Of a stretch of DNA of 64,000 nucleotides, positions 37,888 through 45,948 are shown piece by piece (position 1 is the first letter of the stretch; the number at the start of each line of letters is the position of its first letter). The DNA lies in the IMG/VR virus record IMGVR_UViG_3300047284_000202, positions 1 to 64,000 of that record; one strand, written 5' to 3'. This stretch comes from a virus. The notes under the pieces were generated by a model. It saw only the letters and a program-made list of their open reading frames with translations, searched no databases and had not been told where the DNA came from. The position numbers were made by a program, and so were the translations under genes.

Positions 37888-37895
37888 AATAAATA
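37888..37895 (+). promoter_or_regulatory. T4-type late promoter box AATAAATA
   Basis: Two bases after the glutaredoxin stop, 64 bases before the next ATG. The leader between contains AAGGAGG and GGAGG, and GGGTT/AACCC can pair across it, so the start at 37960 may be structurally controlled. Confidence 0.4.
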
Positions 37896-37959
37896 GTTTT
37901 GCCATTACAAAAACAAGGAGGTTGGGTTTCGTAATAGAGGTAGTTTAACGGAGGAACCC

Positions 37960-38199
37960 ATGAGCAGTATTGAGTTTTTATACCTGTCATTCTTTATGAC
38001 AGTCGGAACATTTATTGGTGGATTTATTTTATCTTGGATCACCAAAGATTACGTAGAGGCATTCATTGATAATGCCTCATACGCAAAGGCAATTGTGCAT
38101 CCCGAAATGCTAGACGATGATGGAAGTGTTTTAAGGGATGAGTTGATTTACTTGCATTTCTCAGATGAGGATGCTATGATGGATGAGGAAGACGATTAA
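37960..38199 (+). CDS. Membrane protein, conserved cyanophage type
   Basis: 79 residues, GGAGG before the ATG. One N-terminal transmembrane helix (LYLSFFMTVGTFIGGFILSW) and an acidic soluble tail (DEDAMMDEEDD). Found before rnh in other cyanophages, from memory. Function unknown. Confidence 0.6.
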   Translation: MSSIEFLYLSFFMTVGTFIGGFILSWITKDYVEAFIDNASYAKAIVHPEMLDDDGSVLRDELIYLHFSDEDAMMDEEDD

Positions 38200-38207
38200 G
38201 GTCTATT

Positions 38208-39086
38208 ATGATTCTCATTGACATGAATCAGGTGATGATTTCAAACCTGATGGTGCACTTGACACAAAATCAAGAAATTGAAGAAGGACTAGTTCGACAT
38301 ATGGTTCTGAATTCACTTCGAATGTTTCGTTCGAAGTTTTACAAGGAATATGGTGAACTGGTCCTTTGTTATGACTCCAAAAATTATTGGAGGAAGAAAG
38401 TATTTCCTTTCTATAAAGGAACCCGAAAACGAGATAGGGAAAAGTCAGCACACAACTGGTCGAATATTTTTGATACTCTGAATAAACTTCGAGATGAGTT
38501 TAGAGAGAATCTTCCTTATCCGATTATGGATGTTGATGGTGCTGAGGCAGATGATATTATTGCTGTACTCTGTAAGTATCAAGGCACAATTAATATTCGT
38601 CTGCAGAAAGATATGCAGCCTGCAGTAAAAGTCCTCATTTTATCTGGTGATAAAGACTTTATTCAATTGCAGAAGTATAAGTTTGTGAGACAGTACAATC
38701 CAATCCAGAAGAAATTTGTTTCTGGAATTGATCCAAAACTATACATTCTTGAACACACTATCAAGGGTGATAGGTCTGATGGAATTCCTAATTTCCTTTC
38801 AGAGGATGATACTTTTGTAGAAAACAAAAGACAGAAACCATTGTCCAAAAAGAACATTGAACGATGGTTGGAAATGTCACCAGAGCAGTTTTGTCAAACT
38901 GATGAAATCCTGCAACAGTACAATAGAAATAAACAACTGATTGATTTCACTTGTATACCAAATGACGTAGAGCAAAATATTATAGATAGTTATGAATCCA
39001 TTACCCTGAACAAAAAGGGTAGACTTTACGAATACTTCATTAGGTATGGTCTTAATGAAATGCTTGACAAAATAGGAGATTTTTAA
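38208..39086 (+). CDS. rnh: RNase H / 5'-3' exonuclease (T4 Rnh family)
   Basis: 292 residues; T4 RNase H is 305. FEN-type acidic clusters: MILIDMNQVMIS at the start, MDVDGAEADDIIAVLC, LILSGDKDFIQLQ, and the helix-hairpin region KGDRSDGIPN. It removes RNA primers and adjacent DNA from Okazaki fragments together with gp32. Placed upstream of 33-59-32 as in T4. Confidence 0.93.
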   Translation: MILIDMNQVMISNLMVHLTQNQEIEEGLVRHMVLNSLRMFRSKFYKEYGELVLCYDSKNYWRKKVFPFYKGTRKRDREKSAHNWSNIFDTLNKLRDEFRENLPYPIMDVDGAEADDIIAVLCKYQGTINIRLQKDMQPAVKVLILSGDKDFIQLQKYKFVRQYNPIQKKFVSGIDPKLYILEHTIKGDRSDGIPNFLSEDDTFVENKRQKPLSKKNIERWLEMSPEQFCQTDEILQQYNRNKQLIDFTCIPNDVEQNIIDSYESITLNKKGRLYEYFIRYGLNEMLDKIGDF

Positions 39087-39087
39087 A

Positions 39088-39525
39088 ATGAGATTGTTAA
39101 TTTCTGAAGTGCTACAAAAAGTATCTAACGCAAAAACAAAGGCAGAGAAAATTTCTCTCCTTCAAAAGTATAATACCCAAACTCTCAGATCAATTTTGAT
39201 TTGGAATTTTGATGAGTCGGTCGTATCACTTATTCCAGATGGGGAAGTTCCCTACCGTCCCAATGAAGCACCAATTGGAACTGAACATACTCTACTGGAA
39301 CAAGAGTCAAAGAGATTTTATTATTTCGTTGCAAATGGTAGGACCAACATCCCCCAGATGAAAAGGGAAAACATGTTCATCCAAATGCTAGAGGGTCTTC
39401 ATAAAGATGAAGCTGAGGTGATGGTTCTGATTAAGGATCAAAAACTTGGAACTAAGTATCGGATTACAAAGGCAACCGTTCAGGAAGCATTTCCTGAGAT
39501 TGTTTGGGGGAATCGTGGTGCATGA
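39088..39525 (+). CDS. DUF6433-like conserved protein
   Basis: 145 residues, GGAG before ATG. RLLISEVLQKVSNAKTKAEK, then GEVPYRPNEAPIGTEHT and FIQMLEGLHKDEAEVMVLIK, match a family of unknown function in cyanophages and related phages (DUF6433, from memory). Mostly helical. The position between rnh and thyX is constant. It could be a replication or virion factor. Confidence 0.7.
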   Translation: MRLLISEVLQKVSNAKTKAEKISLLQKYNTQTLRSILIWNFDESVVSLIPDGEVPYRPNEAPIGTEHTLLEQESKRFYYFVANGRTNIPQMKRENMFIQMLEGLHKDEAEVMVLIKDQKLGTKYRITKATVQEAFPEIVWGNRGA

Positions 39526-39806
39526 AGTATAATTGCAAAGTTTTTAGACATGATTGCTCCCCATCGGATGCCGAAGATAAATCTCTTCCAACTAATTCTT
39601 ATCTTGTGAAATATGTTATAGAGGGATATATCAAATATGACATTGCAATTTCACATAAGAGGGTAGAAATTTTTGATTATTACTATGACCTTTTAAAAGA
39701 TGATGAGAACAGTGAAATTCTATCAATTGAATGGACATCGGGTAGGATAAATCCAAGACTTTGGAATAATCCGAACGATAAGAAACAAGAAAAGAAAAAG
39801 AAATGA
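39522..39806 (+). CDS. 94-residue conserved hypothetical protein
   Basis: ATG overlaps the previous stop (ATGA). MKYNCKVFRHDCSPSDAEDK, a strand-rich core (YVIEGYIKYDIAISHKRVEI) and a Lys-rich tail. No function known. Overlaps the next gene by four bases. Confidence 0.6.
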   Translation: MKYNCKVFRHDCSPSDAEDKSLPTNSYLVKYVIEGYIKYDIAISHKRVEIFDYYYDLLKDDENSEILSIEWTSGRINPRLWNNPNDKKQEKKKK

Positions 39807-40204
39807 ACTTTAATTTTGGGAAAAAGAAACCAGACATTAAGCAGTATGCGATTATTGGAATTGTTTTATCAACAATAATCGCAACTCTATCTCAATGTAC
39901 TGGTGTTTCCGAAATTAAACTCTGGGATCTTTTCGATGAAGTCCAAAGAAAATATTTCCCAGGAACAATTCTCAATGAGTTTGTGATTAAAGATCCTGAA
40001 AAATTAGATAGAAGGATCAAACGTGATGTTGACAAAGCCATTGATGATTACTGGGAATCTATTGGAGAAAGACCTGCTGAGGTTTCACCTCCAGTGTATT
40101 CAGAAAAAGCACCTGATGGATCTAAGGCACAAGAATTATTAGGTGGAGAAATGAGATTGTGTGCCCCATGGGTTCCTGATTGTCCTAAAGAAAATGAAAA
40201 ATAA
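39803..40204 (+). CDS. 133-residue membrane-anchored hypothetical protein
   Basis: Basic start then one transmembrane helix (YAIIGIVLSTIIATLSQ), followed by a soluble domain (EIKLWDLFDEVQRKYFPG, DRRIKRDVDKAIDDYWESIG) ending with two Cys. Type II or lipoprotein-like topology is possible. Function unknown. Confidence 0.55.
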   Translation: MNFNFGKKKPDIKQYAIIGIVLSTIIATLSQCTGVSEIKLWDLFDEVQRKYFPGTILNEFVIKDPEKLDRRIKRDVDKAIDDYWESIGERPAEVSPPVYSEKAPDGSKAQELLGGEMRLCAPWVPDCPKENEK

Positions 40205-40472
40205 GACTACAATTTTCCTCGATCCCAGAGCACTTGATGTTAAGGAAGAAGAGGAACGACAAAAACAATTAGAAGAACAAAAAGAACAAGAAGAAAAAGA
40301 AGAAGCTGCATTGCTAGGATATTCCTTCGTAATGTTCCTTGCCAAACCATTGGTTCTTATGTTATTATGGAACTGGACATTACCAGCACTTGCACCGATT
40401 GCAGCAATCAATTACTTGCAGAGCATGTCAATCTACGTTATGTCCCATATTATTTTTAGAGGTAAAAAATGA
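40194..40472 (+). CDS. 92-residue protein with charged coil and membrane helix
   Basis: Start at ATG 40194 inside the previous gene. MKNKTTIFLDPRALDVKEEE leads into a Glu/Gln/Lys coil (EEQKEQEEKEEA), then a membrane segment (FVMFLAKPLVLMLLWNW). Overlaps thyX by four bases. Function unknown. Confidence 0.55.
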   Translation: MKNKTTIFLDPRALDVKEEEERQKQLEEQKEQEEKEEAALLGYSFVMFLAKPLVLMLLWNWTLPALAPIAAINYLQSMSIYVMSHIIFRGKK

Positions 40473-41164
40473 GCAAAGTTTGTTTAGTTTCGGTGACCCC
40501 AGATGCAGAAAAGACAATGGCATATATTGCTAGAGTTAGCAATCCTGCGAATCAAGACAACGAAAACTATGCCAAGTTGCTTGGTTATTGCATTAAGCAT
40601 AATCATTGGTCTGTGTTTGAACAGGCTACTATGAGCTTGGAGATTGAAACGAATCGTGGCATCGCAGCTCAGATTTTGCGTCATCGTTCGTTTACATTTC
40701 AAGAGTTTTCGCAACGATATGCAGATGCTTCTCTTTTGACTGAAGAGATTCCTGTTCCCGAACTTCGTAAGCAGGACACTAAGAATCGTCAGAACTCTAC
40801 TGATGATCTTGATCCCGAACTAAAGAGAAGTTTTGAACGTCGTACTAAGCATCTCTTTGCAGATATTATGGATCTGTATGATGATATGCTTTCTGCAGGA
40901 GTGGCAAAGGAGTCTGCTCGTTTTGTATTGCCTTTGGCAACTCCAACTCGTATCTATATGACTGGATCATGCAGGTCGTGGATCCATTATATCAATCTTC
41001 GTTCTGCCAACGGAACTCAGAAAGAACATATGGATATTGCTCAAGCAGCAAAGAAAGTGTTCATCTGTCAGTTCCCTACTGTTGCTGAAGCACTTGGATG
41101 GTGTGACGGTAAGTGTGACTGTAGGGATTGGGAAACTGTTCAACCTTGTATTAGGATCGACTGA
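40469..41164 (+). CDS. thyX: Flavin-dependent thymidylate synthase
   Basis: 231 residues. The ThyX signature R-H-R-x7-S-x-R-Y is present as RHRSFTFQEFSQRY (about residues 71-84), with the FAD-binding YARVSN-like start (AYIARVSNPANQ) and the Ser/Arg-rich active site TGSCRSWIHYINLRS. It methylates dUMP to dTMP using FADH2 and methylene-THF. It works with NrdA/B to supply dTTP. Confidence 0.95.
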   Translation: MSKVCLVSVTPDAEKTMAYIARVSNPANQDNENYAKLLGYCIKHNHWSVFEQATMSLEIETNRGIAAQILRHRSFTFQEFSQRYADASLLTEEIPVPELRKQDTKNRQNSTDDLDPELKRSFERRTKHLFADIMDLYDDMLSAGVAKESARFVLPLATPTRIYMTGSCRSWIHYINLRSANGTQKEHMDIAQAAKKVFICQFPTVAEALGWCDGKCDCRDWETVQPCIRID

Positions 41165-41165
41165 T

Positions 41166-41351
41166 ATGTACTATGAATATCTACATCAGGAAGGTATGTT
41201 TACCGAATGGATAACATGCCAAGTATTAGATAATCTATCAGACAAAACTAAAATTTATATTCGATATAAATTAGGTCATGGTGAGTATGAAACTTGGGTT
41301 CCTGGTAATAGAATTCGATTAGTTATAAATTCAATGGAGACATCACAATGA
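41166..41351 (+). CDS. 61-residue hypothetical protein
   Basis: ATG two bases after thyX. MYYEYLHQEGMFTEWITCQV then KIYIRYKLGHGEYETWVPGN: a short beta-rich fold, SH3-like at most. Overlaps the next gene by four bases. Function unknown. Confidence 0.55.
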   Translation: MYYEYLHQEGMFTEWITCQVLDNLSDKTKIYIRYKLGHGEYETWVPGNRIRLVINSMETSQ

Positions 41352-41488
41352 ACAATCAAGAAGTAATTCAAATGGCAAAAGATTGTGGATTAATTTACAA
41401 TAACAATCATGACATCCTTGAATTTTACCAAAAGATCCGCAAGGAACTGAAAAAAGAATTTGCAGAGCCCGCAAAAACCAATAAATAA
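41348..41488 (+). CDS. 46-residue hypothetical protein
   Basis: ATG overlaps the previous stop (ATGA region). Helical, basic C-terminus (FYQKIRKELKKEFAEPAK). Its last codons AAT AAA TAA are part of a late promoter box for the next gene. Confidence 0.5.
   Translation: MNNQEVIQMAKDCGLIYNNNHDILEFYQKIRKELKKEFAEPAKTNK
41480..41487 (+). promoter_or_regulatory. T4-type late promoter box AATAAATA
   Basis: 19 bases before ATG 41506, overlapping the preceding stop codon; AAGGAG lies between. Confidence 0.5.
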
Positions 41489-41505
41489 AACCAAGGAGTG
41501 TTGAT

Positions 41506-41736
41506 ATGCCTACTTATCCCGTAAAACATAAAGAAACTGGAGAAACTCAAGATCTCTACATGTCAGTAGCTGATTATGAGCAATGGAGAAAAGACAATCC
41601 TGACTGGGATAAAGACTGGTCTAAGGGTATTGGTGGTGTAACCTATGGTGAACCAAAACAATCCGATGGTTTCAAAGAAGTTATGAGAAAAGTGCAAGAC
41701 GCACATCCAAGAGCAAACCTTAGTAGATTTACATAA
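41506..41736 (+). CDS. 76-residue conserved small protein upstream of phoH
   Basis: MPTYPVKHKETGETQDLYMS, WRKDNPDWDKDWS and DGFKEVMRKVQDAHPRANLS. The start resembles FmdB-type regulatory proteins (MPTYxYxCxxCG) but all Cys are missing, so zinc binding is lost. Similar proteins occur next to phoH in other cyanophages, from memory. Function unknown. Confidence 0.6.
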   Translation: MPTYPVKHKETGETQDLYMSVADYEQWRKDNPDWDKDWSKGIGGVTYGEPKQSDGFKEVMRKVQDAHPRANLSRFT

Positions 41737-41737
41737 C

Positions 41738-42496
41738 ATGCCAGTAAGAACTCGCAAGAACAAGGTTAACGGCAACGGCAATGGAATGAGTGCTAAACAA
41801 ATGAGACGAAAGAAACCCATTAATAATGAGCATTTAATCAATATTACACCACTAACCGAAGGACAGAAAAGAGTCTTTGAGTGTTGGGAAGATGGAAAAA
41901 ATATGATTCTTCATGGTGCAGCTGGAACTGGTAAAACATTTGTTAGTTTGTATCTTGCTCTTAGGGAAGTCTTGAATCCCAATACACCATACGATAAAAT
42001 TTATGTTGTACGTTCCCTAGTTCCAACTAGAGAAATTGGATTCCTGCCTGGAGACCATGAAGATAAATCAGCACTTTATCAGATTCCATACAAACATATG
42101 GTCAAATATATGTTTGAGATGCCAGATGACAACTCATTTGAAATGCTTTATGATAATCTTAGGGGTCAGGAGACAATCTCTTTTTGGAGTACCTCTTATA
42201 TTCGTGGTGTCACTCTTGATAATTGCATTATTATTGTTGATGAATTCTCAAACTTGAATTTCCATGAACTTGACTCAATGATTACCCGTGTCGGTCAAGA
42301 TGCCAAAATTATTTTCTCGGGTGATATTAGTCAGTCCGATCTCGTCAAGCAGAATGAGAAGAATGGAGTTCTAGACTTCATGAAAATTCTAGAAACTATG
42401 GATGAGTTTTCTTGTATTGAATTTGGTGTTGAGGATATTGTTCGTTCTGGTCTGGTTCGTTCGTATCTTATTAGTAAAATTAATCTTGGATTTTAA
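41738..42496 (+). CDS. phoH: PhoH-like P-loop ATPase
   Basis: 252 residues. Basic N-terminal tail, then LTEGQKRVFECWEDGKNMIL, Walker A GAAGTGKT (about residues 66-73), RSLVPTREIGFLPGD, Walker B IIIVDEFSNLNF and FSGDISQSDL. PhoH is linked to phosphate stress in bacteria, although phage phoH is not always phosphate-responsive and may process RNA. Very common in marine phages. Confidence 0.93.
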   Translation: MPVRTRKNKVNGNGNGMSAKQMRRKKPINNEHLINITPLTEGQKRVFECWEDGKNMILHGAAGTGKTFVSLYLALREVLNPNTPYDKIYVVRSLVPTREIGFLPGDHEDKSALYQIPYKHMVKYMFEMPDDNSFEMLYDNLRGQETISFWSTSYIRGVTLDNCIIIVDEFSNLNFHELDSMITRVGQDAKIIFSGDISQSDLVKQNEKNGVLDFMKILETMDEFSCIEFGVEDIVRSGLVRSYLISKINLGF

Positions 42497-42498
42497 TT

Positions 42499-43167
42499 AT
42501 GTTTAAATTTGTCGGGACTCCAGTTGAATTAAAAGAACTGGAGTCTTTTGAACGTGATGGTAAACGGTATTATGCTGTTCACGATAACATTGAGTATCGT
42601 TCTGTTACAACTGTAACCTCCATCAGAAGTAAGAAAAGTATTGATGCATGGAGAAAACGAGTTGGTGACGAGGTAGCAGATAATATTTCTGAACGTGCCA
42701 CTAGACGAGGGACTGCATTACATGCTATAATTGAGACATACCTCAAGAATGAACTCAAAGAAATTAATGAAGACCCTCTCCCGACTACTCTCTTCAAAGT
42801 ATGTAAGAGTACTCTTGATAGGATTAATAATATTCATGCTCTTGAAGCCCCTCTTTACTCTGATTATTTACGTCTTGCTGGTCGGGTTGATTGTATTTGT
42901 GAGTTTGATGGCATCCTTTCTGTAGTTGACTTCAAATCGGCAAGTAAAAGCAAAGAAGAAGAGTGGATTGAGAATTATTTTGTTCAGGAAACTGCATATG
43001 CAGCAATGTATTATGAAAGAACTGGCATTAAAGTAGAACAGATTGTCACTATCATCGCAACTGAAGATGGGGAGTGTCAAGTATTCATCAAGAATAATCT
43101 CGATGAATATTTTTCTTTATTAAAAGAGTACATTAAAGAGTTTGAGGTCTATAACTCACATGAATGA
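42499..43167 (+). CDS. RecB/Cas4-like PD-(D/E)XK exonuclease
   Basis: 222 residues. Motifs in order: RRGTALHAIIETYLK, LRLAGRVDCICEFDG, LSVVDFKSASK (D-x(n)-D-x-K) and QETAYAAMYYERTG, the exact pattern of single-domain RecB-family nucleases. No Cys cluster, so unlike Cas4 it has no Fe-S centre. It may trim recombination intermediates or degrade host DNA. Overlaps the next gene by eight bases. Confidence 0.85.
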   Translation: MFKFVGTPVELKELESFERDGKRYYAVHDNIEYRSVTTVTSIRSKKSIDAWRKRVGDEVADNISERATRRGTALHAIIETYLKNELKEINEDPLPTTLFKVCKSTLDRINNIHALEAPLYSDYLRLAGRVDCICEFDGILSVVDFKSASKSKEEEWIENYFVQETAYAAMYYERTGIKVEQIVTIIATEDGECQVFIKNNLDEYFSLLKEYIKEFEVYNSHE

Positions 43168-43408
43168 TTTTGAAGAAAAATTTATGACTCAAGCAAGATT
43201 TAGTGACGAAGTTGAACGTGTCGTCAAAGACAGTAATGGTTTGACCAATTATATTGATGCAGTTCTTTCAGTTTGTGATAACTATGAAATTGAAATTGAT
43301 ACTGTAAACAAACTAATTTCTAAACCACTGAAAGATAAACTTAAATATGATGCTCAGCAATTGAACTTCATCAAAAGAACTACGATGGGAGTTCTACCTA
43401 TTGTATGA
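43160..43408 (+). CDS. 33: Late transcription co-activator gp33
   Basis: 82 residues; ATG 43160. Helical (YIDAVLSVCDNYEIEIDTVN, SKPLKDKLKYDAQQLNFIKR). Identification rests on synteny: T4 has rnh-dsbA-33-59-32, and here the next genes are 59 and 32. The sequence resembles cyanophage gp33 from memory. gp33 links RNA polymerase beta-flap to the sliding clamp to activate the NATAAATA late promoters seen in this window. Confidence 0.65.
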   Translation: MNDFEEKFMTQARFSDEVERVVKDSNGLTNYIDAVLSVCDNYEIEIDTVNKLISKPLKDKLKYDAQQLNFIKRTTMGVLPIV

Positions 43409-44025
43409 CTGGGTATGATGTATACAAATTATATTTGTCTGTGAAGTTGCATTTCACCACAGATAACTATAATTTTTTTCAGTATCAAGGAAAAACGAAT
43501 GCATCTAAGGTGACATTCGATAAAAGAAAGGACAAGTATTTTTTTGAGAAGTTAGCAAATAAATATAATCAGGAGGCACTCATAGAATATTTTGTCTCCC
43601 AATTTGTTACACAGCAGGATGTTTGGGTTGGTGATATTGTAAAAGGTCAAGGTGAGAAAAACTATTACTCTTGGAAGAAAAAAACACAATCACTAGAAGA
43701 AACTTTTACAAATGAGTTAGATAATTTATTGTCTCTTATTCAAGAACCATACCAGAATAATTTTGATAAATTATTTCAATGCAATCAAGGCAGCACACAT
43801 CCACTTATACTCAGAGCATATTTTAAAAAGACGATTGGATTAGAGACCTTGGTTATTTTCAATAAAGTATTACCTTTTATCAAAGACTTGGACAAGAAAT
43901 TGTCAGATCCAATGTGGTTGACAACTAAAAATAAAATCTTGAGATATGCCCCATTCCTGCATGTGAATAGTATGGAGTATAGAAACATCATCAAGAATAA
44001 GGTAATTAAATGTCAGAGTTTTTAA
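43405..44025 (+). CDS. 59: Helicase loader gp59
   Basis: 206 residues (T4 gp59 is 217). YDVYKLYLSVKLH and DKRKDKYFFEKLANKY align with T4 SVYKLYLMIKQH and QKRRDKYFFQKLSEKY, and VTQQDVWVGDI with VANQDAWIGDI. gp59 binds forked DNA and gp32 and loads gp41. It overlaps 33 by four bases and the next gene by 16. Confidence 0.93.
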   Translation: MTGYDVYKLYLSVKLHFTTDNYNFFQYQGKTNASKVTFDKRKDKYFFEKLANKYNQEALIEYFVSQFVTQQDVWVGDIVKGQGEKNYYSWKKKTQSLEETFTNELDNLLSLIQEPYQNNFDKLFQCNQGSTHPLILRAYFKKTIGLETLVIFNKVLPFIKDLDKKLSDPMWLTTKNKILRYAPFLHVNSMEYRNIIKNKVIKCQSF

Positions 44026-44330
44026 GATCGGAAATTGTACAAAAAGAATTGTACGAAATGCAAAGGTTATACGATCGTCTTTCGAATATTGTTGAGCATC
44101 TAGCAAACTTAAGTAAAGAAGAAAAGACGGAATTTTTAGAACAAACTAAGATGCTAATCGAAAAGCAAAAAGTTTTTCATGCAAGATTGAAACTTGCTTC
44201 TTACGACGACGAAAAAATTAAAGAGATCGTGGATAATATGGATAGATTGTCTATGGTGTTTTGTGGTTCACCCATGACCACTGTTCTCAACACGATGTCT
44301 GATAAGTTAAACTCATACCTCCCCTCTTGA
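44010..44330 (+). CDS. DUF1825 family protein
   Basis: 106 residues. SEIVQKELYEMQRLYDRLSN then FLEQTKMLIEKQKVFHARLK matches DUF1825, small helical proteins found in cyanobacteria and cyanophages. Function unknown. In cyanobacteria it is near-universal, so this is probably a host-derived gene fixed between 59 and 32. A sigma70-type promoter for 32 begins in its last codons. Confidence 0.75.
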   Translation: MSEFLRSEIVQKELYEMQRLYDRLSNIVEHLANLSKEEKTEFLEQTKMLIEKQKVFHARLKLASYDDEKIKEIVDNMDRLSMVFCGSPMTTVLNTMSDKLNSYLPS

Positions 44331-44355
44331 CGGAGGCTAAATAGTGTGCTATCCT
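44327..44355 (+). promoter_or_regulatory. Sigma70-type promoter for 32
   Basis: TTGACG (44327-44332), 17-base spacer, TATCCT (44350-44355). CTAAATA in the spacer is close to a late box, so 32 may also be read late. Confidence 0.6.
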
Positions 44356-44413
44356 TAATGGGTGGCACACAGACAAACCACAGGCCAAATACTAAAACAA
44401 TACGGAGAAATAC

Positions 44414-45370
44414 ATGTCTTTTTCTAATCTCAAGCGCAATTCTGGTTCGGCATTCGACAAACTCACTAAAGAAATCGAAAAGATTTCAAACCCCGAAAGT
44501 GGTTCTAGTGCAGATACTCGATTCTGGAAACCAGAAATGGACAAATCTGGTAATGGATTCGCAGTGATTCGATTCCTTCCAGAACCTGAAGGTGAAGATA
44601 TTCCTTGGGCAAAAGTGTGGTCCCATGCTTTCCAAGGTCCTGGTGGATGGTATATTGAAAACTCACTCACCACTATGGGTAAGAAAGATCCAGTTGGTGA
44701 AATGAATCGTGAACTCTGGAACTCAGGTCATGATTCTGATAAGGAGATTGCACGTAAGCAAAAACGTAAACTCTCCTACTACACGAACATCTATGTTGTA
44801 AGTGATCCTCTTCATCCCGAAAATGAAGGCAAAGTGTTCCTTTATAAGTTCGGTAAGAAGATCTTTGATAAGATCATGGAAACCATGCAACCTCAGTTTG
44901 CAGATGAAACTCCCATCAATCCTTTTGATTTCTGGCAGGGTGCAAACTTCAAACTGAAGATTGTTAAGAAGGATGGTTATTGGAACTACGATAAGTCCGA
45001 GTTTGCCTCTCCTTCGGTTCTTGGTGATTTCTCTGACGATAAGTTGGAGAGTATTTGGAAGACCCAATACTCCCTTAAGGAGTTCACCGATGAAAGTAAT
45101 TTCAAAACTTACGAAGAACTTGAAGCACGTCTTAACATCGTTCTTAATACGGTTAAGAAAGCATCTCGTCGTGTGGATCAAGAAACTGAAGAGGACGAAG
45201 AGTGGACCCCAAGCACCTCAACTTCGACTGCATTCGGTGCACGGAAAGAGTCATCCTGGAACGAGGAGATTACATCCTTCCGAAATACAACGGTTGCTTC
45301 AGTTGCAGAAACTGATGATGATGAGGAAGACAAAATGAGTTACTTTGCTCGTCTTGCGGAGGAAGACTGA
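44414..45370 (+). CDS. 32: Single-stranded DNA-binding protein gp32
   Basis: 318 residues (T4: 301). N-terminal basic cooperativity segment (MSFSNLKRNSGSAFDKL), an OB-fold core with FAVIRFLPEPEG, YYTNIYVVSDPLHPENEG and GANFKLKIVKKDGYWNYDKS, and an acidic C-terminal tail (ETDDDEEDKM..LAEED) that contacts other replication proteins. The Zn-binding Cys/His of T4 gp32 are not obvious here. It coats ssDNA at forks and recombination sites. Confidence 0.95.
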   Translation: MSFSNLKRNSGSAFDKLTKEIEKISNPESGSSADTRFWKPEMDKSGNGFAVIRFLPEPEGEDIPWAKVWSHAFQGPGGWYIENSLTTMGKKDPVGEMNRELWNSGHDSDKEIARKQKRKLSYYTNIYVVSDPLHPENEGKVFLYKFGKKIFDKIMETMQPQFADETPINPFDFWQGANFKLKIVKKDGYWNYDKSEFASPSVLGDFSDDKLESIWKTQYSLKEFTDESNFKTYEELEARLNIVLNTVKKASRRVDQETEEDEEWTPSTSTSTAFGARKESSWNEEITSFRNTTVASVAETDDDEEDKMSYFARLAEED

Positions 45371-45534
45371 TGTATATTGCAACGAGAGAAGTGGGTCAAA
45401 CCAAACTCTATTACCAGAACGATGGTCAATGGACGATAGATAGATCTAGGGCAATGGAATTTGAAACTTCAGACGAAGCACATGTGACTTCTAATTTCCA
45501 TCAAATGTATGATGTTCTTGTGGAATCGGTATGA
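45370..45534 (+). CDS. 54-residue hypothetical protein after 32
   Basis: ATG overlaps the gp32 stop (TGATG). MYIATREVGQTKLYYQNDGQ then AMEFETSDEAHVTSNFHQMY: a small alpha/beta protein. No family known. Overlaps the next gene as ATGA. Confidence 0.55.
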   Translation: MYIATREVGQTKLYYQNDGQWTIDRSRAMEFETSDEAHVTSNFHQMYDVLVESV

Positions 45535-45791
45535 AACACATTCTTATTTCCTTTGGTGCCCTACTCTCTCTTTGCACTCCTGCATATGCTCAGTACATAC
45601 CTGGTACTATTCCTGGATGCGATAGATTTAATGGAGTCTATGTCTGCGGAGATGGATATGGAAGACGATGGATTCCCCTCCCGAGACAAAGATATGTGCG
45701 GGAGTATTATGAATATGCACCTCCTTGCAGTTCATCGACTCTTACTATTCTAGGAGTACCAATCATTGGATCGACAACCATATGTCAGTAA
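45531..45791 (+). CDS. Small exported Cys/Tyr-rich protein
   Basis: 86 residues with a signal peptide (MKHILISFGALLSLCTPAYA, cleavage after AYA). The mature part is rich in Tyr, Pro, Arg and Cys (GCDRFNGVYVCGDGYG; VREYYEYAPPC). It would go to the periplasm or outer membrane of the host. Function unknown; lysis, superinfection exclusion or surface modification are possible. Confidence 0.6.
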   Translation: MKHILISFGALLSLCTPAYAQYIPGTIPGCDRFNGVYVCGDGYGRRWIPLPRQRYVREYYEYAPPCSSSTLTILGVPIIGSTTICQ

Positions 45792-45871
45792 CACCTAAGG
45801 AACAGTTTGAATACATTTGGATTTGTCTTAAGGAAACTATAAAAATTCTTAGGACCCCAAAACGAAAATGA
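45782..45871 (+). CDS. 29-residue peptide
   Basis: ATG overlaps the previous stop; TGA at 45869-45871. MSVTPKEQFEYIWICLKETI plus a basic end. Last + strand reading frame before the convergent terminator; reality uncertain. Confidence 0.4.
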   Translation: MSVTPKEQFEYIWICLKETIKILRTPKRK

Positions 45872-45902
45872 CCCTTTAATTCCCAAAAGGTGCCGAAAAA
45901 TT

Positions 45903-45933
45903 CCCCAGGAAAAAATCGTTCCTGGGGTTTTTT
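45903..45933. terminator. Bidirectional terminator between 32 operon and - strand 53
   Basis: CCCCAGGAA, seven-base loop, TTCCTGGGG, T tract; A-rich on the other side, so it can stop transcription from both directions. It separates the convergent 32 and 53 genes. Confidence 0.85.
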
Positions 45934-45948
45934 AGTAATTTATACTTA

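Noticed and set aside
41506-41736. FmdB-type zinc regulator
   Set aside because: The start is similar but all Cys ligands are absent.
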